Source: an uncultured Bacteroides sp. (GTDB taxonomy: Bacteria; Bacteroidota; Bacteroidia; Bacteroidales; Bacteroidaceae). From it: 64,000 nucleotides of DNA. The position numbers and the translations under genes are program-made. Position 1 is the stretch's first letter. Each line of letters opens with the position of its first letter. The notes under the pieces were generated by a model, which saw nothing but the letters and a program-made list of their open reading frames with translations, was not told the origin of the DNA and did no database searches. The stretch lies in assembly GCF_937912035.1 (NCBI RefSeq), contig NZ_CALDPF010000015.1:38731-102730 (forward strand), written 5' to 3'. Below, piece by piece: positions 49,288 through 58,464 of this stretch.

Positions 49288-50583
49288 ATGAAAAATATAT
49301 ATTGGATATTATTTATATTGCTCGGTGCAGGTTTCTCTTTTACATCTTGTAGTGAAGAAGAGCCATTTTCTACTGCAGCAGCAGATGACGAGCCTCGTAT
49401 CATAGCTCCTACATTTCCGGAGCGTGACGCTAATGGTGGACTGGGAACTATTTCTGAAATAGACAGGGATGTATTGTTCTCAATAACGGTAACAACTACG
49501 CCTGCCGATTTCACTTCTGTGGTTTGGACTCTTGACGGTGAAGAAGTCGGAACAGAAAAGACGCTCGAGATGAATCTTAATTCCGGTGTTTATCATCTTA
49601 GGGTTGATGTCTCAACTCCTGTAGGAAAAACAACTTTCCGTGAAGGACTTGTAAAAATAAAAGCTTTGGCTGAAGATCCTCAGAGTGAAGAAGTAATATC
49701 AGAACGTATTGTCGCAACTGGAGGATGGGCACGTCTTAGTGGAACAAATCTTGAAAAGGTTGTAAAAGTAGCATTAAAGCAGATAAATGTTGCTGAGTCT
49801 AAAACTAATCAGGAAGTGGAAATCTCTGATATAACATATGTGGAATCAGATGGTTATATTGAATTTAAAATTCCTTCAGAATTGGCCGACGGTGAGTATC
49901 GTGTGGCTTTTATAGATGCGGAAGGCAATAGATACGGTGCTAATACAATGGATGTTACTTCCCGGCCGTTGATAACTGCAGGACCTGAAAACAAGCGTCC
50001 TGATGCTGAGTGGACTATTACCGGTTTGAATCTTGATAAGGTCGTTTCGCTGTCATTGGGTGGAAATACAATTACTACATTCGTTGAACAGTATTCAACT
50101 CGTCTTAAATTCATTTCACCTGCAATTGCAGACGGAGATTATGTATTGACAGGTATAGCTAAATCAGGAGAAAATGTTAGTTTCTTTATTGATGGTGAGA
50201 TAAAGACAGAACTTGCAGTTACGGTAAAAGACTCTCCATTGGAAGTTGAATTATGGAAGGGACATCACTATGTATCATGGGATTTAACTGAAGGTGATCC
50301 AAACAGGTTGTTTGATGCGGTACAGAATGATGTGAAGAATTTGCCTGTAGGAACAAAATTAAAGGTATATTACTCAATTAAATCTGATGATAGTTATCAT
50401 AAAATAAGATTCTCTTCCGGATGGTGGACAGAACTTCCTGGGTATCCTGAGTTTGAAGTTTATGCGGACGGTGTTAGTGACATAATTATGTCACAAGAGA
50501 TACTTGACTTGTTGAATTCGCAAGATGGATTCCTTTGTGTAGGTTTCGGATATTATGTTGATAGAATTACTTACGAAGAATAA
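49288..50583 (+). CDS. Surface glycan-binding lipoprotein (SGBP-B position)
   Basis: A 431-residue lipoprotein (lipobox C21, GFSFTSC, then SEEE). It has several beta-sandwich modules: a PKD/Ig-like domain (about 60-125: [33 protein letters not shown]), two IPT/TIG-like modules (about 150-310: [21 protein letters not shown] and [21 protein letters not shown]), and a C-terminal module (about 315-431: [35 protein letters not shown]) with Trp/Tyr suited to sugar stacking. It is encoded between SusD and GH3, where the B-type surface glycan-binding protein stands in characterised beta-glucan loci. No enzymatic residues are seen. The binding role is inferred from architecture and position. Confidence 0.88.
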   Translation: MKNIYWILFILLGAGFSFTSCSEEEPFSTAAADDEPRIIAPTFPERDANGGLGTISEIDRDVLFSITVTTTPADFTSVVWTLDGEEVGTEKTLEMNLNSGVYHLRVDVSTPVGKTTFREGLVKIKALAEDPQSEEVISERIVATGGWARLSGTNLEKVVKVALKQINVAESKTNQEVEISDITYVESDGYIEFKIPSELADGEYRVAFIDAEGNRYGANTMDVTSRPLITAGPENKRPDAEWTITGLNLDKVVSLSLGGNTITTFVEQYSTRLKFISPAIADGDYVLTGIAKSGENVSFFIDGEIKTELAVTVKDSPLEVELWKGHHYVSWDLTEGDPNRLFDAVQNDVKNLPVGTKLKVYYSIKSDDSYHKIRFSSGWWTELPGYPEFEVYADGVSDIIMSQEILDLLNSQDGFLCVGFGYYVDRITYEE

Positions 50584-50612
50584 TTTATTTACCAAGAAAA
50601 AAATTGATAAAT

Positions 50613-52952
50613 ATGGATTTAAGAAAAGTATTATTTGTATCGTCAATCATAGGAAATGCTGCCTGCTTCGTACAGGCGGCAACTCCTGTCAATTTGATGA
50701 AAGATACAGAAATAGAGAAGAAGGTTGAAGCCACATTGGCTGGAATGACTTTGGATGAAAAGGTCGGACAGATGACAGAACTGTCAATAGATGTCCTTGG
50801 CAATGTGGTGGACGGAGAGTTCAAACTGGATAAGGAAAAAGTAAAAAATGCAATTAGAAAGTACAAGGTTGGATCTATACTGAATGCTCCAGGACCGGTT
50901 GCTCAAAGCCGTGAGAAATGGAAAGAAATCATCGGTTATATTCAGGAAGTATCTTTGAAGGAAATAGGTATTCCTTGTATTTACGGTTTGGATCAGAATC
51001 ATGGTACTACTTATACCCTTGGTGGAACGCTTTTCCCGCAGAATATCAATCTTGGTGCATCCTTTAATCCTGAACTCACATATGAGTCGGCCGTTATAAC
51101 TGCCTACGAGACACGAGCAAGCAACTGTCCTTGGACTTATTCACCAACGGTGGATATGGCAAGAGATCCTCGCTGGTCGCGTGTTTGGGAAAATTATGGG
51201 GAGGATTGTCTGGTTAATGCCATAATGGGCAGTGAGGCTGTTCGTGGTTTTCAGGGAGATGATCCTAATCATATTTCAGAATACCGTGTAGCTGCTTCTG
51301 TCAAGCATTATCTTGGTTACAGCATGTCCCGTACTGGTAAAGACCGTACTCCTGCATATATATCAGAATCTGATTTGAGAGAGAAGTGTTTTGCTCCGTT
51401 TAAGGCTTGCGTAGAGACCGGTGCGCTGACAATAATGGTAAACAGTGCTTCCATTAATGGTGTGCCTGTGCATACCAACAGGCAGTTACTCACAGAATGG
51501 CTTAAAGAAGATTTGGAATGGGACGGAATGTTGATTACCGACTGGGCAGATATTAATAACCTATATACTCGTGAAAGAATAGCAGCCAACAAAAAGGAAG
51601 CTATTGAAATTGCCATCAATGCGGGTATCGATATGGCTATGGAACCTTACGATCTTGATTTCTGTACACTGTTGAAGGAATTGGTAGAAGAGGGAAGAGT
51701 GCCGATGAGTCGTATTGATGATGCCGTACGTCGTATTCTCCGTCTGAAATACCGTTTAGGACTTTTTGAAAAACCTAATACCGACTATAAGGATTATCCT
51801 AAATTCGGCAGTAAGGAACATGCCGCAATCGCACTTAGAGCAGCCGAAGAATCGGAAATATTGCTGAAAAACAAGAATAACATATTACCATTGGTAAAAG
51901 GTAAGAAAATCCTCGTGACAGGTCCTAATGCAAATTCAATGAGATGCCTTAACGGCGGATGGAGTTATACATGGCAAGGACATCTTGCCGACCGTTTTGC
52001 AGGTGAGTATAATACCATCTACGAAGCTGTAAGCAACAAGTTTGGCGCTGATTTGGTAACTCTAGAACAAGGAGTTACATACGTTGCCGAAGGAGCGTAT
52101 TACGAAGAAAGCACTCCTGAAATAGAAAAGGCTGTGGCTGCAGCAAAGAATGTAGATGTAATCATCGCATGTATAGGCGAAAATTCATATTGCGAGACTC
52201 CTGGAAATCTGGCAGACCTTGCAATCTCTGAAAACCAGCGTAACCTTGTTAAAGCTCTTGCTACGACAGGCAAGCCTATTGTTCTTGTAATAAATGGCGG
52301 TCGTCCACGTATTATAAGTGACATTGAACCTTTGGCAGACGGTGTAATCAATATCTTGTTGCCTGGTAATTATGGTGGAGATGCATTGGCAAATATCCTT
52401 GCCGGTGATGCAAATCCAAGTGCTAAGATGCCATATACATATCCAAGAAACCAAGCTGAACTTACTACATACGATTATCGTGTAAGCGAGGAAATGGATA
52501 AGATGGAAGGTGCATACGATTATGATGCTGTAATTTCTGTTCAATGGCCTTTCGGTTACGGTTTGAGTTATACTACTTTCGATTACAGGAATCTGCGTGT
52601 GAACAAAGATACTTTTACTGAAAACGAAAAACTGGAATTTACAATAGACGTTACAAATACTGGAAAGATTGCAGGTAAAGAAGTTGTAATGTTGTTCAGC
52701 AGCGATTTGGTAGCATCGCTCACACCAGAGAACCGCAGGCTGCGCGCATTCAAGAAAGTGGAATTACAGCCAGGTGAGACCAAAACTGTAACATTGACTA
52801 TCAAAGGAAGCGATCTTGCTTTTGTAGGTGCTGACGGAAAATGGATACTTGAGAAAGGTGATTTCCGTATGCAGGTAGGTAATCAAGTCTTGAATATTAA
52901 ATGTTCTGATACACATAAATGGGAAACTGCTAATATCTGTGTTAATAAATAG
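50613..52952 (+). CDS. GH3 beta-glucosidase
   Basis: A 779-residue glycoside hydrolase family 3 exo-enzyme from the ATG at 50613 ([22 protein letters not shown] signal); a TTG three codons earlier is an unlikely start. Domain 1 has the nucleophile D310 in [14 protein letters not shown] and substrate-site segments [16 protein letters not shown] and [11 protein letters not shown]. Domain 2 follows ([38 protein letters not shown]), then a fibronectin-III-like domain at the C-terminus ([30 protein letters not shown]). It is probably periplasmic and releases glucose from imported beta-glucan oligosaccharides. It is the last gene of the PUL operon, 29 bases after the SGBP gene, and is followed by a terminator. 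Confidence 0.95.
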   Translation: MDLRKVLFVSSIIGNAACFVQAATPVNLMKDTEIEKKVEATLAGMTLDEKVGQMTELSIDVLGNVVDGEFKLDKEKVKNAIRKYKVGSILNAPGPVAQSREKWKEIIGYIQEVSLKEIGIPCIYGLDQNHGTTYTLGGTLFPQNINLGASFNPELTYESAVITAYETRASNCPWTYSPTVDMARDPRWSRVWENYGEDCLVNAIMGSEAVRGFQGDDPNHISEYRVAASVKHYLGYSMSRTGKDRTPAYISESDLREKCFAPFKACVETGALTIMVNSASINGVPVHTNRQLLTEWLKEDLEWDGMLITDWADINNLYTRERIAANKKEAIEIAINAGIDMAMEPYDLDFCTLLKELVEEGRVPMSRIDDAVRRILRLKYRLGLFEKPNTDYKDYPKFGSKEHAAIALRAAEESEILLKNKNNILPLVKGKKILVTGPNANSMRCLNGGWSYTWQGHLADRFAGEYNTIYEAVSNKFGADLVTLEQGVTYVAEGAYYEESTPEIEKAVAAAKNVDVIIACIGENSYCETPGNLADLAISENQRNLVKALATTGKPIVLVINGGRPRIISDIEPLADGVINILLPGNYGGDALANILAGDANPSAKMPYTYPRNQAELTTYDYRVSEEMDKMEGAYDYDAVISVQWPFGYGLSYTTFDYRNLRVNKDTFTENEKLEFTIDVTNTGKIAGKEVVMLFSSDLVASLTPENRRLRAFKKVELQPGETKTVTLTIKGSDLAFVGADGKWILEKGDFRMQVGNQVLNIKCSDTHKWETANICVNK

Positions 52953-52974
52953 CATTGTCTGATTGCTTTTAATG

Positions 52975-53008
52975 AGCCTGGTCATTTTGAAATGGCCGGG
53001 CTTTTTTG
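52975..53008 (+). terminator. Terminator of the PUL operon
   Basis: AGCCTGGTCATTT (52975-52987) pairs with AAATGGCCGGGCT (52990-53002), with two mismatches, followed by TTTTTTG. The T-run also contains the TTTG that fits as the -33 element of the next gene's promoter. Confidence 0.85.
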
Positions 53009-53035
53009 TTTGTAAGCATTAAATAATTACCTTTG
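53005..53035 (+). promoter_or_regulatory. Bacteroides-type promoter of the YigZ-type gene
   Basis: TTTG at 53005-53008, 19 bases, then TACCTTTG at 53028-53035. Both elements and the spacing match the consensus. The predicted start is about 18 bases before the ATG at 53060. Confidence 0.8.
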
Positions 53036-53059
53036 CATTATCATTCAAAACATCATAAA

Positions 53060-53683
53060 ATGCAGCAGGAAGACACATATAAGACAATTGAGGGGATTTC
53101 CGAATCAATATATACTGAGAAGCGAAGCAAATTCATAGCCATAGCTCTTCCGGTCCGTACACTTGGGGAGATAAAGACATACCTTGAGGAGTATCAGAAA
53201 AAATATTATGATGCCCGCCACGTGTGCTATGCCTATATGCTTGGGGCTGAAAGAAAGGATTTCCGTGCCAATGATAATGGTGAACCTTCCGGTACTGCAG
53301 GACGTCCTATACTCGGTCAGATAAATTCTTTCGGACTTACAGATATTCTTGTTATTGTGGTGAGATATTTCGGAGGTATAAAGTTGGGTACGAGTGGTCT
53401 TATTGTCGCATATAAGACTGCTGCCGCTCAGGCTCTTGAAGAAGCTGTAGTGATAGAGAAAACTGTTGATGAGGATGTGTCTTTCGCTTTTGAATATCCT
53501 TTTATGAACGATGTAATGAGGATTGTGAAGGAAGAGGAACCGGAGATTCTCGAACAGTCGTATGATATGGACTGTCTGATGAAGCTGAGAATCAGAAAAT
53601 CTTCAATGCCTAAGCTGAGGGCACGTTTGGAAAAAGTGGAGACATTGCGTTTTATTGATGAAAATATAGATACAGAGGTTTAA
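53060..53683 (+). CDS. YigZ/IMPACT-family protein
   Basis: A 207-residue protein from the ATG at 53060 (MQQEDTYKTIEGISESIYTEKRSKFIAIA); an earlier TTG is not used because the promoter lies there. IMPACT/YigZ features are present: KYYDARHVCYAYMLG, RANDNGEPSGTAGRPILGQI, TDILVIVVRYFGGIKLGTSGLI, and a C-terminal DUF1949-like part (AFEYPFMNDVMRIVKE). Bacterial members are ribosome- or stress-associated proteins of uncertain function. It is a one-gene unit between the PUL and the first L,D-transpeptidase gene, with its own promoter. The call is by family only. Confidence 0.93.
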   Translation: MQQEDTYKTIEGISESIYTEKRSKFIAIALPVRTLGEIKTYLEEYQKKYYDARHVCYAYMLGAERKDFRANDNGEPSGTAGRPILGQINSFGLTDILVIVVRYFGGIKLGTSGLIVAYKTAAAQALEEAVVIEKTVDEDVSFAFEYPFMNDVMRIVKEEEPEILEQSYDMDCLMKLRIRKSSMPKLRARLEKVETLRFIDENIDTEV

Positions 53684-53716
53684 TAATTTATAATTACAAT
53701 AAATCCACGTTTAGTA

Positions 53717-53747
53717 TTTGTAAACTAATTTTAAAATACTATCTTTG
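53717..53747 (+). promoter_or_regulatory. Bacteroides-type promoter of the first L,D-transpeptidase gene
   Basis: TTTG at 53717-53720, 19 bases, then TATCTTTG at 53740-53747. This is a perfect match at both elements. It places the transcription start near 53754, about 18 bases ahead of the ATG at 53772. Confidence 0.88.
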
Positions 53748-53771
53748 TGTCAAATAGATAATCAATCGACT

Positions 53772-54788
53772 ATGAAAGCATTTGTAATTTCTTTACTTCT
53801 TGTTTTTCTTGTTTCCGGATGCGAAATAAGAAAAGGTGAAGGTGTTGTCCCGCTGGAGAAGGTAGAGGAATTACTTGAAAGTATTACAATTACAGAACTG
53901 TTTCAGGAAAAGCCGATAACTGCTGAAGACATAAAAATCACCAAAGAACTTTTATTCGATAAATATACCCTTGAGGATGTTTATCCTTACAAGGACACTG
54001 TACGTTCCATAAAATGGGATGTTATAAAGAAGTGTCTGGCATACGTCGAGAATATGGAACCCGAATCGGGTAAATGGTGTGTCATACAGAACTACAGAAA
54101 CAGAAACGGTGAAGCTGCATTGGTCAGAAGGTTTGTCAGAAATGAATACAAGCGTGTATCTGATACTTTGGGAGTGGAAAGATATCAGTCTGTGCCTTTA
54201 TATCTGTTGTCCGATACTGTTACTCCCGAGCGTTATGGTCGTGACGGCTCTTTAGCTTCTGTTCTTGGAAGAAAAGGTGGATATATACATATACGCCCTG
54301 CCACGTTCGATGACGAATGGTATGTTCCGGAAAGATATGTAAAGATGCTTCCCGATTCTACAAACTTTCATCATGTTGTTTTCGTTGACCGTGGGAATCA
54401 GAATATAACCACTCTTGAAAGAGTGGCAAAGGCAGAATGGAAGGTGAGAAGCATTAATCCTGCTACTACCGGACGTCATTACCCTCCATACGCTCAAGAG
54501 ACTCCGCTTGGTATGTATCTCATTCAGGAAAAGAAACAGAAGATGATTTTTCTGAAGGACGGTTCGAGTGCAGTAGGAGGTTATGCGCCGTATGCAAGCC
54601 GTTTTACCAATGGGGCATATATACATGGAGTACCTGTAAATGTTCCTGCCACAAAGATGATAGAATACAGCTGGAGTTTGGGTACCACTCCACGTTCACA
54701 CATGTGTGTACGTAATGCCACTTCGCATGCCAAATTCGTTTACGACTGGGCTCCGGTACAGGAAAGTCTGGTTGTAGTAATTGAATGA
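53772..54788 (+). CDS. L,D-transpeptidase (YkuD) lipoprotein
   Basis: A 338-residue lipoprotein from the ATG at 53772 (MKAFVISLLLVFLVSGC, lipobox near residue 17). The N-terminal 160 residues are not assignable. The catalytic YkuD domain is near the C-terminus (about 195-338): LGMYLIQEKKQKMIFL, GAYIHGVPVN and TPRSHMCVRNATSHAKFVYDW, with the active-site Cys at C312 and His/Ser-Arg partners around it. YkuD enzymes form 3-3 cross-links in peptidoglycan or attach proteins to it. An L,D-transpeptidase in a Gram-negative gut bacterium may modify peptidoglycan in stress. A second, different, transpeptidase-type gene follows 103 bases later. Confidence 0.92.
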   Translation: MKAFVISLLLVFLVSGCEIRKGEGVVPLEKVEELLESITITELFQEKPITAEDIKITKELLFDKYTLEDVYPYKDTVRSIKWDVIKKCLAYVENMEPESGKWCVIQNYRNRNGEAALVRRFVRNEYKRVSDTLGVERYQSVPLYLLSDTVTPERYGRDGSLASVLGRKGGYIHIRPATFDDEWYVPERYVKMLPDSTNFHHVVFVDRGNQNITTLERVAKAEWKVRSINPATTGRHYPPYAQETPLGMYLIQEKKQKMIFLKDGSSAVGGYAPYASRFTNGAYIHGVPVNVPATKMIEYSWSLGTTPRSHMCVRNATSHAKFVYDWAPVQESLVVVIE

Positions 54789-54855
54789 ATATTCGATATA
54801 ACATTTCATTGAGTTTTTTAACTAACTGATTTTCAGATGTATTAATATAAAGTGC

Positions 54856-54863
54856 TATCTTTG
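54856..54863 (+). promoter_or_regulatory. Promoter -7 box of the second transpeptidase-type gene
   Basis: TATCTTTG at 54856-54863 matches TAnnTTTG. At 19-20 bases upstream the sequence reads TTCA/TCAG, a weak -33. The ATG is at 54892. Confidence 0.6.
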
Positions 54864-54891
54864 CAGCTGAATTTTTCATTGATTTTTGATA

Positions 54892-55602
54892 ATGCGCAAT
54901 ATATTAATATCTATATTTCTTGTTTGCTCCGGCTTTGTAGTTCCTGCCATGGCACCGTCTTTAGCCAGTGGTATGCTTGTACATTCTCCTTCAGAAGTTG
55001 ACGAATGTGCCGATCTTTATGCGTCTATGCAGCTTGAGGGAGTTGTCAATTATAAGGCTTTTCGTCAGGCAGTAGAAGGATACAGAAAAATCGAAAACCG
55101 TCATCGTGATATTCTTACCCTTATAGATTTTTCCAAGCCGTCGACAGAGAAGCGTCTCTATGTATTCGATATGAAGAACCGCAAGATGCTTTTCAACTCT
55201 CTTGTATCGCATGGCAGAAACAGCGGCGAAAACTATGCTACATCATTCTCAAACGAATATGGTTCTTATAAAAGTTCTTTAGGTTTTTATCTTACGGAGA
55301 CTACCTATAACGGCGGTAACGGGTATTCGCTTATTCTTAATGGACTGGAAAAGGGGATAAACGATAAAGCAAAGGAACGTGCCATAGTGGTTCATGGTGC
55401 ATCGTATGCCAATCCTTCAGTGATAAAAGGCGGTGGTCGCTTGGGTAGAAGTCTTGGATGTCCCGCACTTCCTCAAAAGATTTCCAAACCCATTATTGAT
55501 GCAATAAAGGGTGGAAGCGTGATGTACATTTATGCCGAGAAACCTGAATACTTCGCACAGAGTGAGATTCTGTCTGATGTGACTGACGGAAAGAAATCAT
55601 GA
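54892..55602 (+). CDS. Murein L,D-transpeptidase catalytic-domain family protein
   Basis: A 236-residue exported protein from the ATG at 54892 (MRNILISIFLVCSGFVVPAMA signal). It has the segment KRLYVFDMKNRKMLFNSLVSHGRNSG (near 85-110), HGASYANPSVIKGGGRLGRSLGCPALP with the likely catalytic Cys at C190, and YNGGNGYSLILNGLEKGIND. The HGxx(S/T) and SLGCPALP motifs belong to the YkuD-related family annotated as murein L,D-transpeptidase catalytic domain. It differs in length and motifs from the neighbour at 53772, so it is not a recent duplicate. Its 3' end overlaps by 6 bases the stop of the converging sensor kinase gene. Confidence 0.9.
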   Translation: MRNILISIFLVCSGFVVPAMAPSLASGMLVHSPSEVDECADLYASMQLEGVVNYKAFRQAVEGYRKIENRHRDILTLIDFSKPSTEKRLYVFDMKNRKMLFNSLVSHGRNSGENYATSFSNEYGSYKSSLGFYLTETTYNGGNGYSLILNGLEKGINDKAKERAIVVHGASYANPSVIKGGGRLGRSLGCPALPQKISKPIIDAIKGGSVMYIYAEKPEYFAQSEILSDVTDGKKS

Positions 55603-56877
55603 TTTTCTCATTATAATCGTAAATACTGTTCCGTAACCAACTTTTGATTCTACATTAATAAATCCGTCGTGCAGGGTAATTATCTGCTTACAGAGACTCA
55701 AGCCTATACCTGAACCATTGGGTTTGGTGGTGAAGAACGGAACGAAGATTCTTTCCTTTACTTCAGGCATAATGCCCTCTCCGTTGTCGGATATGGTGAA
55801 TTTTATAGAATCGTTTTTGTGATATACGGCTGATACTTCTATTTGAGGATTTTCTTTTTTTCTGCATGCTTCTGTAGCATTTTTTATAATGTTCAGGAAT
55901 ACCTGTTCCAACTGTGCCCTGTCAGCTGATAGAGTCATATCATTGTCTTCAAGATTAAAATGTATGTAGTCAGTGGCAGTGAGTCCTTCGATATCCTTCA
56001 AAAAGTCATAAACTTTTATTTCACTCTTTACTGGTGTAGATATTCGCGTAAGTTTTCTGTAGTTGTCAACAAACTCCATAAGTCCCTTACAACGGCGATT
56101 TATTATTCCCAGTCCCTGAGAAATGTTTCTCTGAGTACTTTCGTTTATAGGGAATTCTGCGCTTCTTTCTTGCAGAGTGTCCGACAATGAAATGATAGGG
56201 GTAATAGAATTCATAATCTCATGCGTCAACACCCTGATGAGTTTTTGCCATGCCTCCATTTCGTTCTTTTCCAATGCGGAATGGATATTGCTCATGCTCA
56301 CTATGAACTGTTCCCGTCCGTGAACAGAAATCCTGGTACATGAAACAGATAAATCGAGTGTTGATTCCTGCTTCTTTCTGTGTACTATTTTTTCCTTATT
56401 GTTCAGTGCATCCTGAATATCTTCCGGCAGTTTGAATACTTCCGGTCCTAAGATACTCTTTGCTGACTTGTTCATCCATATAATTCTTCCGTCCTTATAT
56501 GTAGAGATTACGGCGGTATCTACACTGTTCATCAGATTTTTGTAGTACTGATATTTCGTCTCGTCTTCCATGGCAGAGCTTTTCAGATCCTTTATGATGA
56601 ACGTTAGAGTCTCTGCCAGTTCAGATATCTCCCTGTCCTTGAAAGGGGGAGTTATTATACTGCTTGTGTCTTTAGATTTCAGACATTCTATGGCTTTCCT
56701 TATCATCTTTGTCTGTTTGTTCTGCAGCCGGTATATGTTTATTATTACGAGCAGACATAAAACAGAACAAAGCAGACAGGAAAAAACGAGTTTAGTATGC
56801 ATACAGTAAACCGTTCCTGCCATACACAGAAACAGCGCGACTGTATTTGTCAATATGTAGATATTGAATCTTCTCAT
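55597..56877 (-). CDS. Sensor histidine kinase, NtrB-like
   Basis: A 426-residue kinase with two membrane segments in the first 52 residues (ILTNTVALFLCMAGTVYCM; FSCLLCSVLCLLVIINIY), a short linker (helical, HAMP-like position), a PAS-like domain (about 110-185: MNSVDTAVISTYKDGRIIWMNKSAKSILG), HisKA with the His of VLTHEIMNSITPIISLSDTL (near 220), and HATPase_c (VFLNIIKNATEACRK, DNGEGIMPEVKERIFVPFFTTKPNGSGIGLSL). HEIMNSITPI is typical of NtrB/AtoS-like kinases. It is encoded 10 bases after the NtrC-like regulator on the minus strand, so they are partners. It has almost no periplasmic domain, so it may sense within the membrane or cytosol. Confidence 0.94.
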   Translation of the reverse strand: MRRFNIYILTNTVALFLCMAGTVYCMHTKLVFSCLLCSVLCLLVIINIYRLQNKQTKMIRKAIECLKSKDTSSIITPPFKDREISELAETLTFIIKDLKSSAMEDETKYQYYKNLMNSVDTAVISTYKDGRIIWMNKSAKSILGPEVFKLPEDIQDALNNKEKIVHRKKQESTLDLSVSCTRISVHGREQFIVSMSNIHSALEKNEMEAWQKLIRVLTHEIMNSITPIISLSDTLQERSAEFPINESTQRNISQGLGIINRRCKGLMEFVDNYRKLTRISTPVKSEIKVYDFLKDIEGLTATDYIHFNLEDNDMTLSADRAQLEQVFLNIIKNATEACRKKENPQIEVSAVYHKNDSIKFTISDNGEGIMPEVKERIFVPFFTTKPNGSGIGLSLCKQIITLHDGFINVESKVGYGTVFTIIMRKS

Positions 56878-56887
56878 ACCTGATGAA

Positions 56888-58255
56888 TTAGAGTTGTAGT
56901 TTGTCTATTTTTCTGTAAAGAGCGAATCTGCTTATACCTAATAGTTCGGCAGCCATTGTGTAATTGCCGTTTGTCACTTTTATAGCTTTTTCTATTGCCT
57001 TTCTTTCCAATGCCTCAAGGTTCAGTTCCTCATCCGGCAGGCTTTTCTGTTCCTTGGCATTATGTGCGAAAATAAAGTCGTCGGTACGCAGCGAACTGTT
57101 GTCGCTCAATATCACAGCCCTTTCTATTACGTGTTGAAGCTCTCGCACATTTCCCGGCCATGGATATTTCATGAGTTTGTTTTTTGCGTCCCTGTTGATG
57201 CTGGAGATTTCTTTTCTGTACTTCCTGTTGTATATCTTCAGGAAATGCTCTGCCAGCAGGATGATGTCGTTTCCTCTTTCCCTGAGTGGCGGAATGTGAA
57301 GCTCTATGGTGTTTATGCGGTAGAGGAGATCCTGACGGAACTTCCCTTCGTCTATCATGTCTTGAAGGTTTGAGTTGGTCGCAGATATCAGACGTATGTC
57401 TATCGGTGTATGTTCCACTCCTCCAAGCCTTGTGATATATCTTTTCTCCAATGCTGTCAGCAGTTTTGCCTGCATTGGCAATGACAGGTTTCCTATCTCA
57501 TCAAGAAACAGTGTGCCTCCCGATGCCATTTCCATTCTTCCCGGTTTAGATTTCCTCGCATCTGTAAACGCGCCTTTTTCATATCCGAAAAGCTCACTCT
57601 CGAACAACTGTTCGGGTATACTCCCAAGGTCTATGGTGATAAAACTTTCTCCGGCACGTGGCGAAAGGCTCTTCACCATACGCGCCACCATGTCCTTACC
57701 CGTACCGTTCTCGCCTAAAATCAAGATGTTGGCGTCTGTCTCAGACAGTCTGTATATTGTGTCCTTCAGCTTTCTTACGGCCGGAGATTCTCCTATGAAG
57801 TCCGAAATCGGCGATTCGTTTCCCATAGCCGATACCTGTTCGCGCAATCTGTTTATTTCCTTGTTCGATTTGCTTAGTTTGATTGCAGACGACAGTGTGG
57901 CAAGCAGTTTCTCCTTTTCCCAAGGTTTTGAAATGAAATCTGTAGCACCTGCCTTTATAGCCCTTACAGCCTTTTCTGTGTCGGCGTATGCTGTCATGAA
58001 TACCACTACAGCCTTAGGGTCAATGCTCAGTATTTGTTCCAGATATTCAAACCCCTCATTACCGCTTATTGCGTCGCGGCAGAAATTCATGTCCAGAAGT
58101 ATCACGTCCGGACTGAAAGTTTCCATGAAGTGTTTTATCCTCGAAGGCTGGGTAGTCACTTTGATCTTTTCCATATATGGCTCCAGCAGGAGGTTTAATG
58201 CAAACAGCACATCTTCATTGTCGTCTATTATAAGTATTTTTCCTTTGTCTTCCAT
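56888..58255 (-). CDS. Sigma-54-dependent response regulator, NtrC-like
   Basis: A 455-residue regulator from the ATG at 58255 (MEDKGKILIIDDNED). A TTG 7 codons upstream is not needed. The receiver has phospho-acceptor D55 in VILLDMNF. The AAA+ domain (about 150-385) has Walker A GENGTGKD (181-188), the sigma-54 contact loop GAFTDA (228-233, where most enhancer-binding proteins have GAFTGA) and Walker B GGTLFLDEIG (246-255). The Fis-type helix-turn-helix at the C-terminus is NYTMAAELLGISRFALYRKIDKL. The divergent gap contains two palindromic sites and a -24/-12-like element, so it probably activates the tolC operon. The kinase gene follows at 10 bases. GAFTDA is a known variant and does not by itself rule out sigma-54 contact. 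Confidence 0.95.
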   Translation of the reverse strand: MEDKGKILIIDDNEDVLFALNLLLEPYMEKIKVTTQPSRIKHFMETFSPDVILLDMNFCRDAISGNEGFEYLEQILSIDPKAVVVFMTAYADTEKAVRAIKAGATDFISKPWEKEKLLATLSSAIKLSKSNKEINRLREQVSAMGNESPISDFIGESPAVRKLKDTIYRLSETDANILILGENGTGKDMVARMVKSLSPRAGESFITIDLGSIPEQLFESELFGYEKGAFTDARKSKPGRMEMASGGTLFLDEIGNLSLPMQAKLLTALEKRYITRLGGVEHTPIDIRLISATNSNLQDMIDEGKFRQDLLYRINTIELHIPPLRERGNDIILLAEHFLKIYNRKYRKEISSINRDAKNKLMKYPWPGNVRELQHVIERAVILSDNSSLRTDDFIFAHNAKEQKSLPDEELNLEALERKAIEKAIKVTNGNYTMAAELLGISRFALYRKIDKLQL

Positions 58256-58304
58256 GTTATTATCGTGTTTCTGCAAATATAATACTTAAAACGATGTGTT
58301 GTAT

Positions 58305-58339
58305 GTGCGTTATCGCACGTTTTTTGTGCGTATACGCAC
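58305..58339. promoter_or_regulatory. Two tandem palindromes (probable NtrC-type enhancer sites)
   Basis: GTGCGTTATCGCAC at 58305-58318 and GTGCGTATACGCAC at 58326-58339; the second is a perfect 14-bp palindrome. Their centres are 21 bases apart, two helical turns, so both lie on the same DNA face. They sit about 85-120 bases before the predicted start of the tolC operon, a normal distance for a sigma-54 enhancer. Binding by the neighbouring regulator is inference. Confidence 0.75.
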
Positions 58340-58395
58340 GATATAGCTAACGATTCTTATTTTCTAAATGTCTGAAAGATAATGATATAACATAA

Positions 58396-58411
58396 TGGCA
58401 TAGTTTTTGAT
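58396..58411 (+). promoter_or_regulatory. Sigma-54-like -24/-12 promoter of the efflux operon
   Basis: TGGCAT, five bases, then TTGAT. The consensus is TGGCAC-N5-TTGCW. The -24 GG and the spacing are exact, and the -12 element has GA in place of GC. It is 53 bases before the tolC ATG and downstream of the palindromic sites. Confidence 0.6.
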
Positions 58412-58464
58412 TTAAATATACCGGATAAATTATTTTAATTTAACTTCATTGACTTACAGTTGCC

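Noticed and set aside
50604..50612. TTG start for the GH3 gene three codons upstream
   Set aside because: The ATG at 50613 begins a normal signal peptide; similar TTG extensions at 24166, 53033, 53745, 54886 and 58276 were rejected for the same reason.
57375..58289. A 304-codon open frame on the plus strand inside the NtrC-like gene
   Set aside because: It lies fully antisense to a gene with strong receiver, AAA+ and Fis motifs and has the composition of a reversed coding frame.
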